From Pseudorhodoferax sp965279475 (GTDB taxonomy: Bacteria > Pseudomonadota > Gammaproteobacteria > Burkholderiales > Burkholderiaceae_C): DNA of 64,000 nt. A program made the translations under genes and the position numbers. The notes under the pieces were generated by a model. That model did no database searches, had not been told where the DNA came from, and was given only the letters and a program-made list of their open reading frames with translations. The stretch covers positions 1,426,001 through 1,490,000 of the forward strand of contig CBDIIA010000002.1 in NCBI GenBank assembly GCA_965279475.1. The letters are read 5' to 3'. Shown piece after piece: positions 18,263 to 26,807 of this stretch (position 1 is its first letter; every line of letters starts with the position of its first letter).

Positions 18263-19819
18263 TCAGAGCGGTGCGATGGGGGCGTGGCGGTCACGCAACT
18301 CGCGTTTGAGCACCTTGCCGATGGCGCTGCGCGGCAGTTCGTCGACCAGGGTCAGTCCGGCCAGGCGCTGGGTCTTGCCGACGCGCGCATTGGCCCATTG
18401 CTGCAGCGCCGGCGCGTCGACGGAATGGGCCGCACGCAGCACGACGAAGGCCACCGGCGTCTCGCCCCATTGCACGGACGGCATGCCGACGACGGCGGCC
18501 TCGAGCACCGCCGGGTGCTCGCGCAGCACGGCTTCGAGGTCGCTCGGGTAGATGTTGAATCCGCCCGAGATGATCATGTCCTTCTTGCGGTCGAACAGCG
18601 TCAGGAAGCCTTCGGCGTCGAAGCGGCCGACGTCGCCGGTGCGGATGAAGCGTTTGCCCGAGGGGTCGAACCATTCGGCCTCGCGGGTCTTCTCGGGCTG
18701 CCGGTGGTAGCCGGTCATCATGCCCGGCGAGTGCCCGACCACTTCGCCCGCCTCGCCGGCGGGAACTTCGACGCCGGCATCGTCGATCAGCCGGATGTCG
18801 TGTCCTTCGGACGGCCTGCCCACGGTGTGCAGCTTGCCCGGGTGCAGATGGGCTTCGAGGATGCAGGTGCCTCCGCCCTCGGTAAGGCCATAGAACTCGA
18901 CCAGCCCGCCTGGCCAGCGCTGCAGCACATCGGCCTTGACCGCCGCGGTGAACGGCGCGCTGGTGGAGAACTTGAACGTGAAGCGCGAAAGGTCGTATTG
19001 CGCGAACGCCGGCAGCGCCATGATGCGCTGGTATTGCACCGGCACCAGCATCGTGTGCGTCACGCCGTGCGCCTGGGCCAGGTCCAGATACGCGGTGGCG
19101 TTGAACTTCGGCATCAGCACCACGCTGCCACCATAGGCGATGGTCGGGAAGAACACCACCAGCGTGGTGTTCGAGTACAGCGGCGTCGACAGCAGCGTGA
19201 CCGTCTCCGGCCCGTAGCCGTAGGTGCGGCCGCGCCGCACGTGCGACCAGCGCATGCCGTGCGACTGCACGATGCCCTTGGGTTCGCCCGTCGTGCCCGA
19301 CGAGTAGATGATGTTGAACGGCCAGCCCGGCTGGACGTCGACCGGCGCCGGCGTCGACCCGAGCGGCGCCAGCCAGTCGGCCAGGGGGCGGCCCACCGCG
19401 CTGCTGGCGCCGGCATCGAGCGCGATGTGCGGCGGCCCGTCGCTCCGCGCCGGGCCGACCGTGTCGGCGCAGGCGGTGTCCGTGAACAGCAGCCGGGCTT
19501 CGGCGTTGGCGACCATGCGAACCAGGCTGTCGGGCGTGGAGCCCGGCGCGAGCGGCGCGACCACCACGCCAGCGCGCAACGCGCCGAGGTAGACGGCAGC
19601 GTAGTCGAGCGAGCCTGTCGCGCAGATGGCGATCGCTTCGCCGGGCTGCACGCCGTCGCGCTGCAGCGCCGCGGCCACTCGGTCCATCAGCGCATCGAGG
19701 CCGGCGTAGTCGAGCACCTGTGCGGCGTCGACCAGGGCGCGGCGCCGCGGGGCCTGGGCGGCATGGCGGCGAACGCATTCGGCGATGGTGCCGAACTCCG
19801 GGTCCATCAAGTCTTGCAT
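18263..19819 (-). CDS. AMP-dependent acyl-CoA synthetase/ligase (class I adenylate-forming)
   Basis: A 518-residue adenylating enzyme that activates a carboxylic acid to its CoA thioester through an acyl-AMP. The P-loop-like motif is IIYSSGTTGEPKGI, the adenine motif EFYGLTEGGG, the hinge RTGDVGRFDAEGFL and the catalytic C-terminal lysine in PRSAIGKVLKRE. The ATG at 19819 is taken as start; a GTG at 19840 in the same frame is possible. It stands alone, divergent from pgpA. The acid used is not evident. Confidence 0.9.
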   Translation of the reverse strand: MQDLMDPEFGTIAECVRRHAAQAPRRRALVDAAQVLDYAGLDALMDRVAAALQRDGVQPGEAIAICATGSLDYAAVYLGALRAGVVVAPLAPGSTPDSLVRMVANAEARLLFTDTACADTVGPARSDGPPHIALDAGASSAVGRPLADWLAPLGSTPAPVDVQPGWPFNIIYSSGTTGEPKGIVQSHGMRWSHVRRGRTYGYGPETVTLLSTPLYSNTTLVVFFPTIAYGGSVVLMPKFNATAYLDLAQAHGVTHTMLVPVQYQRIMALPAFAQYDLSRFTFKFSTSAPFTAAVKADVLQRWPGGLVEFYGLTEGGGTCILEAHLHPGKLHTVGRPSEGHDIRLIDDAGVEVPAGEAGEVVGHSPGMMTGYHRQPEKTREAEWFDPSGKRFIRTGDVGRFDAEGFLTLFDRKKDMIISGGFNIYPSDLEAVLREHPAVLEAAVVGMPSVQWGETPVAFVVLRAAHSVDAPALQQWANARVGKTQRLAGLTLVDELPRSAIGKVLKRELRDRHAPIAPL

Positions 19820-19990
19820 TTCAATCTCACGCGCGGGCACGCTGCGGCCCGTGTCGGCACGATCATACGGACGCTGCGGGCCGCAGGCTGTCGCGCGCGC
19901 TGCCGTGCGGCAGCCAGGGCTTCGTTCGCCGCTACCATCGCGGAGTCGTTTTTTCCCCCGCTATCCCGCCGGCACCGGCAGGCCGCCCGC

Positions 19991-20548
19991 ATGACGCCCG
20001 ATCCCGCCCTGACTCCTTCGCCACCACCGCTGAACCCGCCCGTGCGGCCGCCCGTCAAGCGGCCCAACGCGCGCTTCATGCTGTCGCACCCGGCCCACTG
20101 CATTGCGCTGGGCTTCGGCTCGGGCCTGAGCCCGGTCGCGCCCGGCACCGCCGGCACCCTGTGGGCCTGGCTGGCCTATCTGGTCCTGCAGACGCGCCTG
20201 TCGACGTCGCAGATCGGCTGGACCATCCTGGTGTCGGCCCTGGTCGGCTGGTGGGCCTGCACCGTCTGCGCGAAGAACATGCGCGTGCTGGACCCGGGGG
20301 CCATCGTCTGGGACGAAGTGGTCGCGTTCTGGATCGTGCTGTGGCTGGTCATGCCCGCCGGGTTCTGGGGCCAGCTTGCGGCTTTTGCGCTGTTTCGCGT
20401 GTTCGATGCGGTCAAGCCCGGCCCGGTGGCGTGGGCCGACGAGGCCTTCAAGGGCTTCAATGCCAGAGGCGGTTTCGGCATCATGTTCGACGACCTGGTT
20501 GCGGCCTTCTGCACGCTGATGGTGATCGCCGTGTGGAGGTTCTGGTGA
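19991..20548 (+). CDS. pgpA: Phosphatidylglycerophosphatase A
   Basis: A 185-residue inner-membrane phosphatase that removes the phosphate from phosphatidylglycerophosphate in phosphatidylglycerol synthesis. It shows GFGSGLSPVAPGTAGTLWAW, the acidic WDEVVAFWIVLW and FNARGGFGIMFDDLVAA, all PgpA signatures, with about four membrane spans. The proline-rich N-terminus before residue 25 is dispensable in the family. The stop overlaps the GTG start of pncC by four bases. Confidence 0.92.
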   Translation: MTPDPALTPSPPPLNPPVRPPVKRPNARFMLSHPAHCIALGFGSGLSPVAPGTAGTLWAWLAYLVLQTRLSTSQIGWTILVSALVGWWACTVCAKNMRVLDPGAIVWDEVVAFWIVLWLVMPAGFWGQLAAFALFRVFDAVKPGPVAWADEAFKGFNARGGFGIMFDDLVAAFCTLMVIAVWRFW

Positions 20549-21021
20549 GCACCGCGGCGTTGTGCGGCACGCTGGCCGAGCGCCTGGTGCAGCGGCAGTG
20601 GATGCTGGCCACGGCCGAGAGCTGTACCGGCGGGCTGATCGCCGGTGCCTGTACCGATCTGGCGGGCTCCAGCGTGTGGTTCGAGCGTGGCTTCGTCACC
20701 TATTCGAACGCCGCCAAGGCCGAGTTGCTGGGCGTCGACCCTGCGCTGATCGCGCAGCACGGCGCGGTCAGCGAGCCGGTGGCCCGCGCGATGGCGGCCG
20801 GTGCGGTGGCCCGTTCGCATGCGCAAGTGGCGGTGGCCGTGACCGGCGTGGCCGGCCCGGGCGGCGGCAGCGCCGAGAAGCCGGTCGGCACGGTGTGGTT
20901 CGGCTGGGCCCTGCCGGGTCAGCTGGTGTCGGAGGTCAGGCGCTTCGACGGCGACCGGGCTGCGGTGCGTGCGGCGACCGTGCAGCACGCGCTGGAACGC
21001 CTGCTGGCATTACTGCCCTAG
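20545..21021 (+). CDS. pncC: CinA C-terminal-like nicotinamide-nucleotide amidohydrolase
   Basis: A 158-residue protein equal to the C-terminal CinA domain. It deamidates NMN to NaMN for NAD recycling. The catalytic region is LATAESCTGGLIAGACTDLAGSS, followed by GFVTYSNAAKAELLGV and AVTGVAGPGGGSAEKPVGTVW. It starts with GTG at 20545, inside the pgpA stop. The pgpA-pncC pairing is common in proteobacteria. Confidence 0.92.
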   Translation: MSTAALCGTLAERLVQRQWMLATAESCTGGLIAGACTDLAGSSVWFERGFVTYSNAAKAELLGVDPALIAQHGAVSEPVARAMAAGAVARSHAQVAVAVTGVAGPGGGSAEKPVGTVWFGWALPGQLVSEVRRFDGDRAAVRAATVQHALERLLALLP

Positions 21022-21035
21022 CCGGCGGCGCTGCG

Positions 21036-22196
21036 TCAGGCGGCCAGCTCGGGGCCGGAGGGCTTGCGGTCGCGTGGCAGCACGGCGTCGCGGCCGAGGA
21101 TGCTGCCGCGGGCCGACAGGTTGATCGGCAGCGCCGAAGGCTGGCCATCGAAGTCGAGCCACTGGTGCCTCTCGAAGTCGTACAGCTTGCAGGCCCTGAG
21201 TGTCGCCAGCACGTTGCCGAGCGTGATCGGCTCGACCACCAGGCGGTTGCCCAGCAGCTGGTTCATGTGCTTTTGCGCCTTCAGCAGGTTGTAGCTGGGA
21301 ATGCCCGCGTGCGCATGGTGCGCGGCATGGCAATAGACGTTGTTGATCAGTTTCGAGAACCAGTCGGGCACCACCAGCACGGTCGAGCACAGCTCGGGCG
21401 CCTGGTCGCCGGTTCTGGCGATCTCGCCCTTGAACCAGGGGATGTTGGGGTGGGTGTGCATCAGGTACAGCGACGCGCTGCTGATCAGGAAGTGCAGGCA
21501 CAGCGGCAGCGCCCAGCCCAGCAGCACGGCCGTGCCGGCGGTGATCGGCGCGAAGTGCGGGGCAACGAAGTACAGCAGGGCCGCCATGCCGCCGTGGAAG
21601 CTGGCCAGCAGTGCCGAGTAGCGGCGCGACAGCGGCACGTGGTCGACCGGCGTGCGCGGGTTGGGATAGACCCGGGTCGGCAGCCAGCGCACGACGAAGT
21701 ACAGGAACAGGCCGATCACGTTGGGCGCGCGGTAGATGCGCTCCATGAACTGCTCGAACCGGGGCAGGGCATCGTATTCCTGCTTCGAGAACGGCTTGTA
21801 GAAGTCGAACTGGTCGCCATTGGTACGCGGATGGTGCACGTGGTTGTGGTCGTGGGTCCACATGCGGTAGTTCTGCACCGACGGTGTGCCCAGCATCAGC
21901 GCGATGGCCCAGTTGAGCCGGCGGCTGGCGCACAGCGTGCGGTGCGAGGCGTCGTGCGACAGCGTGTACATCGACGTGAGCCGGATCCCGAGCAGGATGC
22001 TCGCGGCCAGCTTCCAGCCGAGCGCCGGCGCAAACAGGATGGCGTAGAGCAGCCCCCAGTACAGCGCGTAGTCGCGCAGGAACAGCAGCACGCCGCTCTT
22101 GTTGCTGGGGGTGGCATGGACCGCCAACGCACGCAGCAGCTCCGGCTTGCTCAGAGCCGGGGGCGTGGTGGAGATCGGGGCTGTGGTGGCGTGCAT
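21036..22196 (-). CDS. Membrane fatty acid desaturase
   Basis: A 386-residue membrane di-iron desaturase. The three histidine boxes are visible: HDASH near residue 85, HDHNHVHH near 120 and HAAHHAHAG near 295. Hydrophobic spans lie between the first two boxes and the third. It introduces a double bond into acyl chains. The ATG at 22196 (MHATTAP) is the family-like start. It is divergent from ohrR, so the OhrR-type operator between them could also affect it (inference). Confidence 0.87.
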   Translation of the reverse strand: MHATTAPISTTPPALSKPELLRALAVHATPSNKSGVLLFLRDYALYWGLLYAILFAPALGWKLAASILLGIRLTSMYTLSHDASHRTLCASRRLNWAIALMLGTPSVQNYRMWTHDHNHVHHPRTNGDQFDFYKPFSKQEYDALPRFEQFMERIYRAPNVIGLFLYFVVRWLPTRVYPNPRTPVDHVPLSRRYSALLASFHGGMAALLYFVAPHFAPITAGTAVLLGWALPLCLHFLISSASLYLMHTHPNIPWFKGEIARTGDQAPELCSTVLVVPDWFSKLINNVYCHAAHHAHAGIPSYNLLKAQKHMNQLLGNRLVVEPITLGNVLATLRACKLYDFERHQWLDFDGQPSALPINLSARGSILGRDAVLPRDRKPSGPELAA

Positions 22197-22338
22197 TCTT
22201 GTTCCGTCCCTGTCGCGACAACTGCCAGCCATTAAGCCCGTTGCGGGACGGGGTCGAAACCGCGAAAAGCGGGCGAAAACCGTCCAATCCGGTTCTGGTG
22301 ACCGGCCGCTGCCACAGAGCCCTCGCTTCGAAGTCCCG

Positions 22339-22373
22339 ATTGAATTGCACGCAATTCAATTGACAGATACAAT
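22339..22373. promoter_or_regulatory. ohrR promoter with OhrR-type palindromic operator
   Basis: A perfect inverted repeat with 9-base arms, ATTGAATTG (22339-22347) and CAATTCAAT (22352-22360), is separated by CACG. On the plus strand a -35 TTGCAC (22345-22350) lies inside it, and 17 bp later comes a -10 TACAAT (22368-22373). AATT-rich palindromes over the promoter are typical operators of OhrR, which represses its own gene until oxidised by organic peroxides. Confidence 0.75.
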
Positions 22374-22380
22374 CGGGGCC

Positions 22381-22830
22381 GTGGTCACGCCAAAAATCTT
22401 GCCCGAACAAGCGCTGCTGCTGGACAACCAGCTCTGCTTCGCGCTGTACTCCGCATCGCTGGCCATGACCAAGGTCTACAAGCCGTTGCTCGACGAGTTG
22501 GGCCTCACCTATCCGCAATACCTGGCCATGCTGGTGCTCTGGGAGCGCGATGGCCTGATGGTGTCCGAACTCGGCGAACGCCTGTCGCTCGACTCCGGCA
22601 CGCTGACGCCCCTGCTGAAGCGCCTGGAAGCTGGCGGCCTGATTGCCCGCATCCGTGCCGTGGAGGACGAGCGCCGCGTCCACGTCTCGCTCACCGCGGC
22701 CGGCCGCAAGCTGAAGGCCCGTGCGGCGAAGATTCCCGAGTGCGTGCTGACGGCCACACAGTGCTCCCTCCCCGACCTGGTGTCGCTCAACCAGCAGGTC
22801 CGCGCGCTGCGCGACAAGCTCGCAGGCTGA
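22381..22830 (+). CDS. ohrR: Organic hydroperoxide-sensing MarR-family repressor
   Basis: A 149-residue MarR-family repressor. The peroxide-sensing Cys lies in DNQLCFALYSAS (Cys19), in the place used by Xanthomonas OhrR. A second Cys pair (ECVLTATQC) near the C-terminus suggests the two-cysteine mechanism. The winged helix is YLAMLVLWE through DSGTLTPLLKRLE with the wing VEDERRVHVSLT. The start is a GTG at 22381, where OhrR-like sequence begins. This places it 8 bases after the -10 box, so the transcript may be almost leaderless. The ohr gene follows 65 bp later. Confidence 0.92.
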   Translation: MVTPKILPEQALLLDNQLCFALYSASLAMTKVYKPLLDELGLTYPQYLAMLVLWERDGLMVSELGERLSLDSGTLTPLLKRLEAGGLIARIRAVEDERRVHVSLTAAGRKLKARAAKIPECVLTATQCSLPDLVSLNQQVRALRDKLAG

Positions 22831-22895
22831 AGGCGCCGTTGCCGCACCCATTTCAACCCGCTTCGCAAGAAGCATCCACCCGAAAGGCAAGCACC

Positions 22896-23315
22896 ATGAC
22901 CACCCCACTCGACAAGGTTCTCTACACCGCCCGCTCCCACACCACCGGCGGCCGCGACGGCGCCGGCAAGAGCGACGACGGTCGCATCGATGTGAAGCTC
23001 AGCTCGCCCGGCACCTCGGGCACTGGCACCAACCCCGAGCAGCTGTTCGCGGTCGGCTACTCGGCCTGCTTCATCGGCGCCATGAAGGCCGTCGGCGGCA
23101 TGAAGAAGATCGCCGTGCCGGCCGATGTGGCTGTCGACGCCGAAGTCGACCTGGGCCCGACCTCCAAGGGCTACGGCATCTCGGTGCGCCTGGCGGTCAC
23201 GCTGCCCGGCATGGAGCGCGAAGCCGCCCAGGCGCTGGTCGACGCGGCCCACGGCGTGTGCCCGTACTCGAACGCGACGCGCGGCAACATCGACGTGGTG
23301 ATCACGCTGAAGTAA
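22896..23315 (+). CDS. ohr: Organic hydroperoxide resistance protein (peroxiredoxin-like)
   Basis: A 139-residue Ohr/OsmC-fold thiol peroxidase that detoxifies organic hydroperoxides. Catalytic cysteines are in GYSACFIGAM and VCPYSNATRGN. VLYTARSHTTGGRDG and the SPGTSGTGTNPEQLFAVG segment are strongly typical. AAAGG lies upstream of the ATG. It is downstream of its repressor gene ohrR and likely co-transcribed. Confidence 0.95.
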   Translation: MTTPLDKVLYTARSHTTGGRDGAGKSDDGRIDVKLSSPGTSGTGTNPEQLFAVGYSACFIGAMKAVGGMKKIAVPADVAVDAEVDLGPTSKGYGISVRLAVTLPGMEREAAQALVDAAHGVCPYSNATRGNIDVVITLK

Positions 23316-23414
23316 CCGCATCCCTCGGGCAGCGCCACGGCGCTGTCGCCCAGGCGGCCCGCTCCCGGCATCTCCCGATTGCCGCGGCGGGCCGCTTCGT
23401 TTAGGGTCGTGACC

Positions 23415-24521
23415 ATGAGCACGACCGACCTTCTCGTCCGCAAGGACGATCTCTCGCAGACCCGCCTGGCCGCCACCGACGATGCCGCTCTGGCGGACGG
23501 CCAGGTGCGGGTGCGCATCGAGCGCTTTGCGCTGACCTCCAACAACATCACCTACGCGGCCTTCGGCGAGGCCATGCACTATTGGGATTTCTATCCGGCG
23601 GAAGGCGGCACCGATGCCGGCTGGGGCCGCATCCCGGTCTGGGGTTTCGCCAGCGTGGTGCAGTCGCTGCACCCGGGTGTAGCGGTCGGCGAGCGGCTGT
23701 ACGGCTACTTTCCGATGGCCGGCAGCACGGTGCTCACGCCGACACGCCTGTCGGAAGGTGGTTTTACCGAGGGCGCGCCGCACCGTGCCGCGCTGCCGGC
23801 GGTCTACAACCAGCTGTTGCGCTGCAGCGCCGACCCGTTCTACAGCGCCGATACCGAAGATCTGCAGGCCCTGCTGCGCCCGCTGTTCATCACCTCGTGG
23901 CTGATCGACGACTTCATGGCCGACAGCGCCTTCTTCGGCGCCACCACGCTGCTGCTGTCCAGCGCGTCGAGCAAGACGGCCTACGGCACCGCGTTCCAGC
24001 TGCGCCAGCGCACCGGCATCGAGGTGGTTGGCCTCACCTCGCCGGGCAATGTCGCCTTCTGCCAGAGCCTGGGCTGCTACGACCGCGTGCTGACCTACGG
24101 GCAGCTCGACGCCATCGCGGCCGGCACACCTGTCGTCTATGTCGATTTCGCCGGCAACGCCGCGTTGCGCCTGGCCGTGCACCAGCGCTTCACCGACCTG
24201 CGTTACAGCTGCTCGATCGGCGGCACCCATGTCGAACAGCTGGGCGGGGCCAGAGATCTGCCCGGGCCGCGCCCCACGCTGTTCTTCGCGCCGGCACAGA
24301 TCAAGAAGCGCAGCGGCGACTGGGGCGGTGCGGTGCTGAACCAGCGCCTGGTGTCGGCCTGGCAGGCCTTCGCGGCGCAGGTCGGCCAGCCGGGGGCGCC
24401 GTGGCTCATCGTGCAACACCACGCCGGCCCCGAGGCCGTGCAGGCTGCCTACGCCCAGGTGCTGGCCGGCACGGGTGACCCGCGCACCGGGCACGTGCTC
24501 AGCTTGCACCCGCAACGTTGA
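23415..24521 (+). CDS. DUF2855 family protein
   Basis: A 368-residue protein recognised by its opening (LLVRKDDLSQTRLA, then ADGQVRVRIERFALTSNNITYAAFG) and by GWGRIPVWGFASVV as a DUF2855 member. The N-terminal half resembles the GroES-like fold of medium-chain dehydrogenases, and TTLLLSSASSKTAYGTAFQLRQR resembles a nucleotide-binding segment, but the clear GxGxxG motif of that family is not seen. Its function is not established. It follows ohr by 99 bp on the same strand. The ATG is at 23415. Confidence 0.8.
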   Translation: MSTTDLLVRKDDLSQTRLAATDDAALADGQVRVRIERFALTSNNITYAAFGEAMHYWDFYPAEGGTDAGWGRIPVWGFASVVQSLHPGVAVGERLYGYFPMAGSTVLTPTRLSEGGFTEGAPHRAALPAVYNQLLRCSADPFYSADTEDLQALLRPLFITSWLIDDFMADSAFFGATTLLLSSASSKTAYGTAFQLRQRTGIEVVGLTSPGNVAFCQSLGCYDRVLTYGQLDAIAAGTPVVYVDFAGNAALRLAVHQRFTDLRYSCSIGGTHVEQLGGARDLPGPRPTLFFAPAQIKKRSGDWGGAVLNQRLVSAWQAFAAQVGQPGAPWLIVQHHAGPEAVQAAYAQVLAGTGDPRTGHVLSLHPQR

Positions 24522-24546
24522 GGCCGCGGCAGCCCTGCCGCCTGCA

Positions 24547-25542
24547 TCAGCTGCCTGGGTCGCGGCCCTCGATCTGCACGTCCCACGGCTTCAGCGCGGC
24601 GCGGCAGTGCCCGCAGACCGTCTGGCCGACGAAGAGATGGCCGCAGGCGCGGTGCGTCGGCACGATGGAGCTCGGCGTGTGGAAGTGGAAGCGGCTGGCC
24701 CAGCTCGAGAAACACACGATGTAGCCGAACAGGTCGCGGCTCGCGGGCGTCAGCCGGTAGACCACACGCCGCGCATCGAGCCGGTCGGTCTGGGTCGACA
24801 GCAGGCCGGTGTCGACCATGCCACCCAGGCGCCGCGCCAGCACGCTGCTGGCGATGCCCAGCACGTGTTCGAGCTGGTCGAAATGGCGGCAGCCCAGCAC
24901 CACGGCGGTGACGATGAGCAGCGACCAGCGGTCCACCCGCAGGCCCAGTCCCATGCCCAGCGCCTGGCGCGTGCCGTCGACCGCCGCGATGCGGGCGGTG
25001 CGGCCGGCGGTGCGCGCTTGCTCCAGCAGCATCGGGTTGACGCGCAATGCGAAGTCGAGGTCCTTCATGCCGGCGTCCTCGCCGCAGGCCGTGCAGGCCA
25101 GGTGCGGCACGCAGGCATGGCCGCAGCTGCGGTGCAGCAGCCGGGCCGGCAGCACGGTGGCCCGCGTGCTCCAGCGTCGCTCCCAGGTCCAGATCATCAG
25201 CACATGGTCGTACAGCTGCAGGCCGGCGCGCGTCAGGTGGTAGGCATGGCGCGCAGGCCGGTCCTGGTAGGCGCGCGGGCGCAGCAGGCCGAGCGCGACC
25301 AGCTTCTTCAGCCGGTCGGCCAGCGTGGGGCGCGGGATGCCCAGCTGCTGCTGCCATGCGTCGAAGCGGCGCACGCCCAGGTACGCCCGCAGCAGCACGG
25401 CCACCGTCCAGCGGTCGCCCAGCACCAGCAGGCCGTGGCTGAGCGTGCTGCTGGCCAGCGCGTCGCGGGTCAGGTCGAGGTCGAGCCGGAACGGCCCGGG
25501 TGCCGGCGTGTCGGGTGAAGCTGCCTGTTCGGCCGTGAGCAT
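24547..25542 (-). CDS. Tandem HxlR-type winged-helix regulator with two zinc-ribbon-like tails
   Basis: A 331-residue protein that looks like two HxlR regulators joined head to tail. The first winged helix spans about 30-115 (LVLGDRWTVAVLLRAYLG, RPTLADRLKKLVALGLL) and is followed by a Cys cluster CGHACVPHLACTACG. The second spans about 190-275 (LRVDRWSLLIVTAVVLGCR, SSVLARRLGGMVDTGLL), followed by CGHLFVGQTVCGHC. Single HxlR proteins have about 110-220 residues. It begins 35 bp after the thiolase stop, so it appears to be the last gene of the operon that starts at 34954 and may regulate it. Confidence 0.82.
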   Translation of the reverse strand: MLTAEQAASPDTPAPGPFRLDLDLTRDALASSTLSHGLLVLGDRWTVAVLLRAYLGVRRFDAWQQQLGIPRPTLADRLKKLVALGLLRPRAYQDRPARHAYHLTRAGLQLYDHVLMIWTWERRWSTRATVLPARLLHRSCGHACVPHLACTACGEDAGMKDLDFALRVNPMLLEQARTAGRTARIAAVDGTRQALGMGLGLRVDRWSLLIVTAVVLGCRHFDQLEHVLGIASSVLARRLGGMVDTGLLSTQTDRLDARRVVYRLTPASRDLFGYIVCFSSWASRFHFHTPSSIVPTHRACGHLFVGQTVCGHCRAALKPWDVQIEGRDPGS

Positions 25543-25577
25543 GCGGGGCGGGCGGTGATGGCGAGGGCCTGATCCTC

Positions 25578-26807
25578 TCAGGTTTCGACCACGAAACTCA
25601 CGACCGTGGCGCAGGAGCCACCGATGTTGAGCGTCTGCACACGCCGCGCGCCCTCGATCTGCATCGCATCGGCCCGCCCGCTCACCTGGCGTGCCGCGTC
25701 CCACAGCATGCGCGCACCGGTGGCGCCCACCGGGTGGCCGCAGCCGATCAGCCCGCCGCTCATGTTGATCGGGCAGCTGCCGCCCGGGGCGATCCGCCCG
25801 TCCTCGATGGCCTGCCAGCTCTGGCCAGGCGCCGTCAGGCCGAAGTGGTCGATCGCCATGTATTCGGTGGTGGTGAAGCAGTCGTGCGTCTCGATGCCGT
25901 GCAGGGCCTCTACGCCGGCGATGCCGGCGCGGCGCCAGGCGTCCTCGAGGGTCTGGCGCACGTGCGGGAACACGTAGGCCTGGCCGCGGCTGCGCTCGAA
26001 CTTGTCGGCCAGCCGCAGCCCGGCATTGCGGTGGCCCCAACCGGTGATGCGGGGTAACTGCGCCAGCGTCTTGCCATGCCGCCTGGCATGGGCTTCGGCG
26101 AAGCGGGGCGAGGCCAGCACGACACCACAGCCGCCATCGGTGATCTGGCCACAGTCCTGCCGCCGGGTGCCGGGCTCGATGACCGGGTTGGCCGTGTCGT
26201 TGTCGGTGAAGCTCAAGGCGTCGAATTCCCACTTGCGTGTCTGTGCCAGCGGGTTGCGCCGGGCGTTGCCGTAGTTGATCTCGGCGATGCGGTTCAGATG
26301 GCGGCGGTCGAGGCCGTAACGCGCGTCGTACTCCTGCGCCACCAGGCCGAACACGGCCGGCCACATGAACTTGCAGTCGATGCCCTCATGCCCTTGCCAG
26401 GCGGCTGCGTTCTGGTTCTGCGAGGCCACATCGCCCGGCAGGTTCTTGAACTCCTCGACGCCGAGCACCAGCACGCAGTCGTAGCGGCCGGCCTCGATTT
26501 CGGCCATCGCCGACAGCACCGCCAGCGACGACGAGGCGCAGGCGCCTTCGTGCCGCATCGCGGGCACGCCCCAGAGCGCGGGTACGACCTGCGCAACCAT
26601 CGCGCCCAGGTGCGCCTGCTGCCGCTGCAGCTCGCCGAAGGCGTTGCCCACGTGGATGCTGTCGACCTGTACCGCTTCGACGCCGCTGACGTCGAGCGCG
26701 CCCAGCGTGGTGTCGCGCACCATGTCCGAGATGTCCTGGCCGTGGCGCGACCAGGCCTTGGCGAAGTCGGTCTGGAAGCCGCCGAGAATGTAGGTGGGAG
26801 TGTTCAT
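25578..26807 (-). CDS. Thiolase-family acetyl-CoA acetyltransferase (SCP-x type)
   Basis: A 409-residue thiolase. The acyl-accepting Cys is in HEGACASSSLA. His/Asn and the second active-site regions are in GIETHDCFTTTEYMAIDHFG and CPINMSGGLIGCGHPVGATG. It lacks the N-terminal pattern of FadA and resembles the SCP-x type enzymes that cleave branched or aromatic beta-ketoacyl-CoA. Its ATG overlaps the stop of the flavoprotein gene by four bases (ATGA), so the two are translationally coupled. Confidence 0.9.
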   Translation of the reverse strand: MNTPTYILGGFQTDFAKAWSRHGQDISDMVRDTTLGALDVSGVEAVQVDSIHVGNAFGELQRQQAHLGAMVAQVVPALWGVPAMRHEGACASSSLAVLSAMAEIEAGRYDCVLVLGVEEFKNLPGDVASQNQNAAAWQGHEGIDCKFMWPAVFGLVAQEYDARYGLDRRHLNRIAEINYGNARRNPLAQTRKWEFDALSFTDNDTANPVIEPGTRRQDCGQITDGGCGVVLASPRFAEAHARRHGKTLAQLPRITGWGHRNAGLRLADKFERSRGQAYVFPHVRQTLEDAWRRAGIAGVEALHGIETHDCFTTTEYMAIDHFGLTAPGQSWQAIEDGRIAPGGSCPINMSGGLIGCGHPVGATGARMLWDAARQVSGRADAMQIEGARRVQTLNIGGSCATVVSFVVET

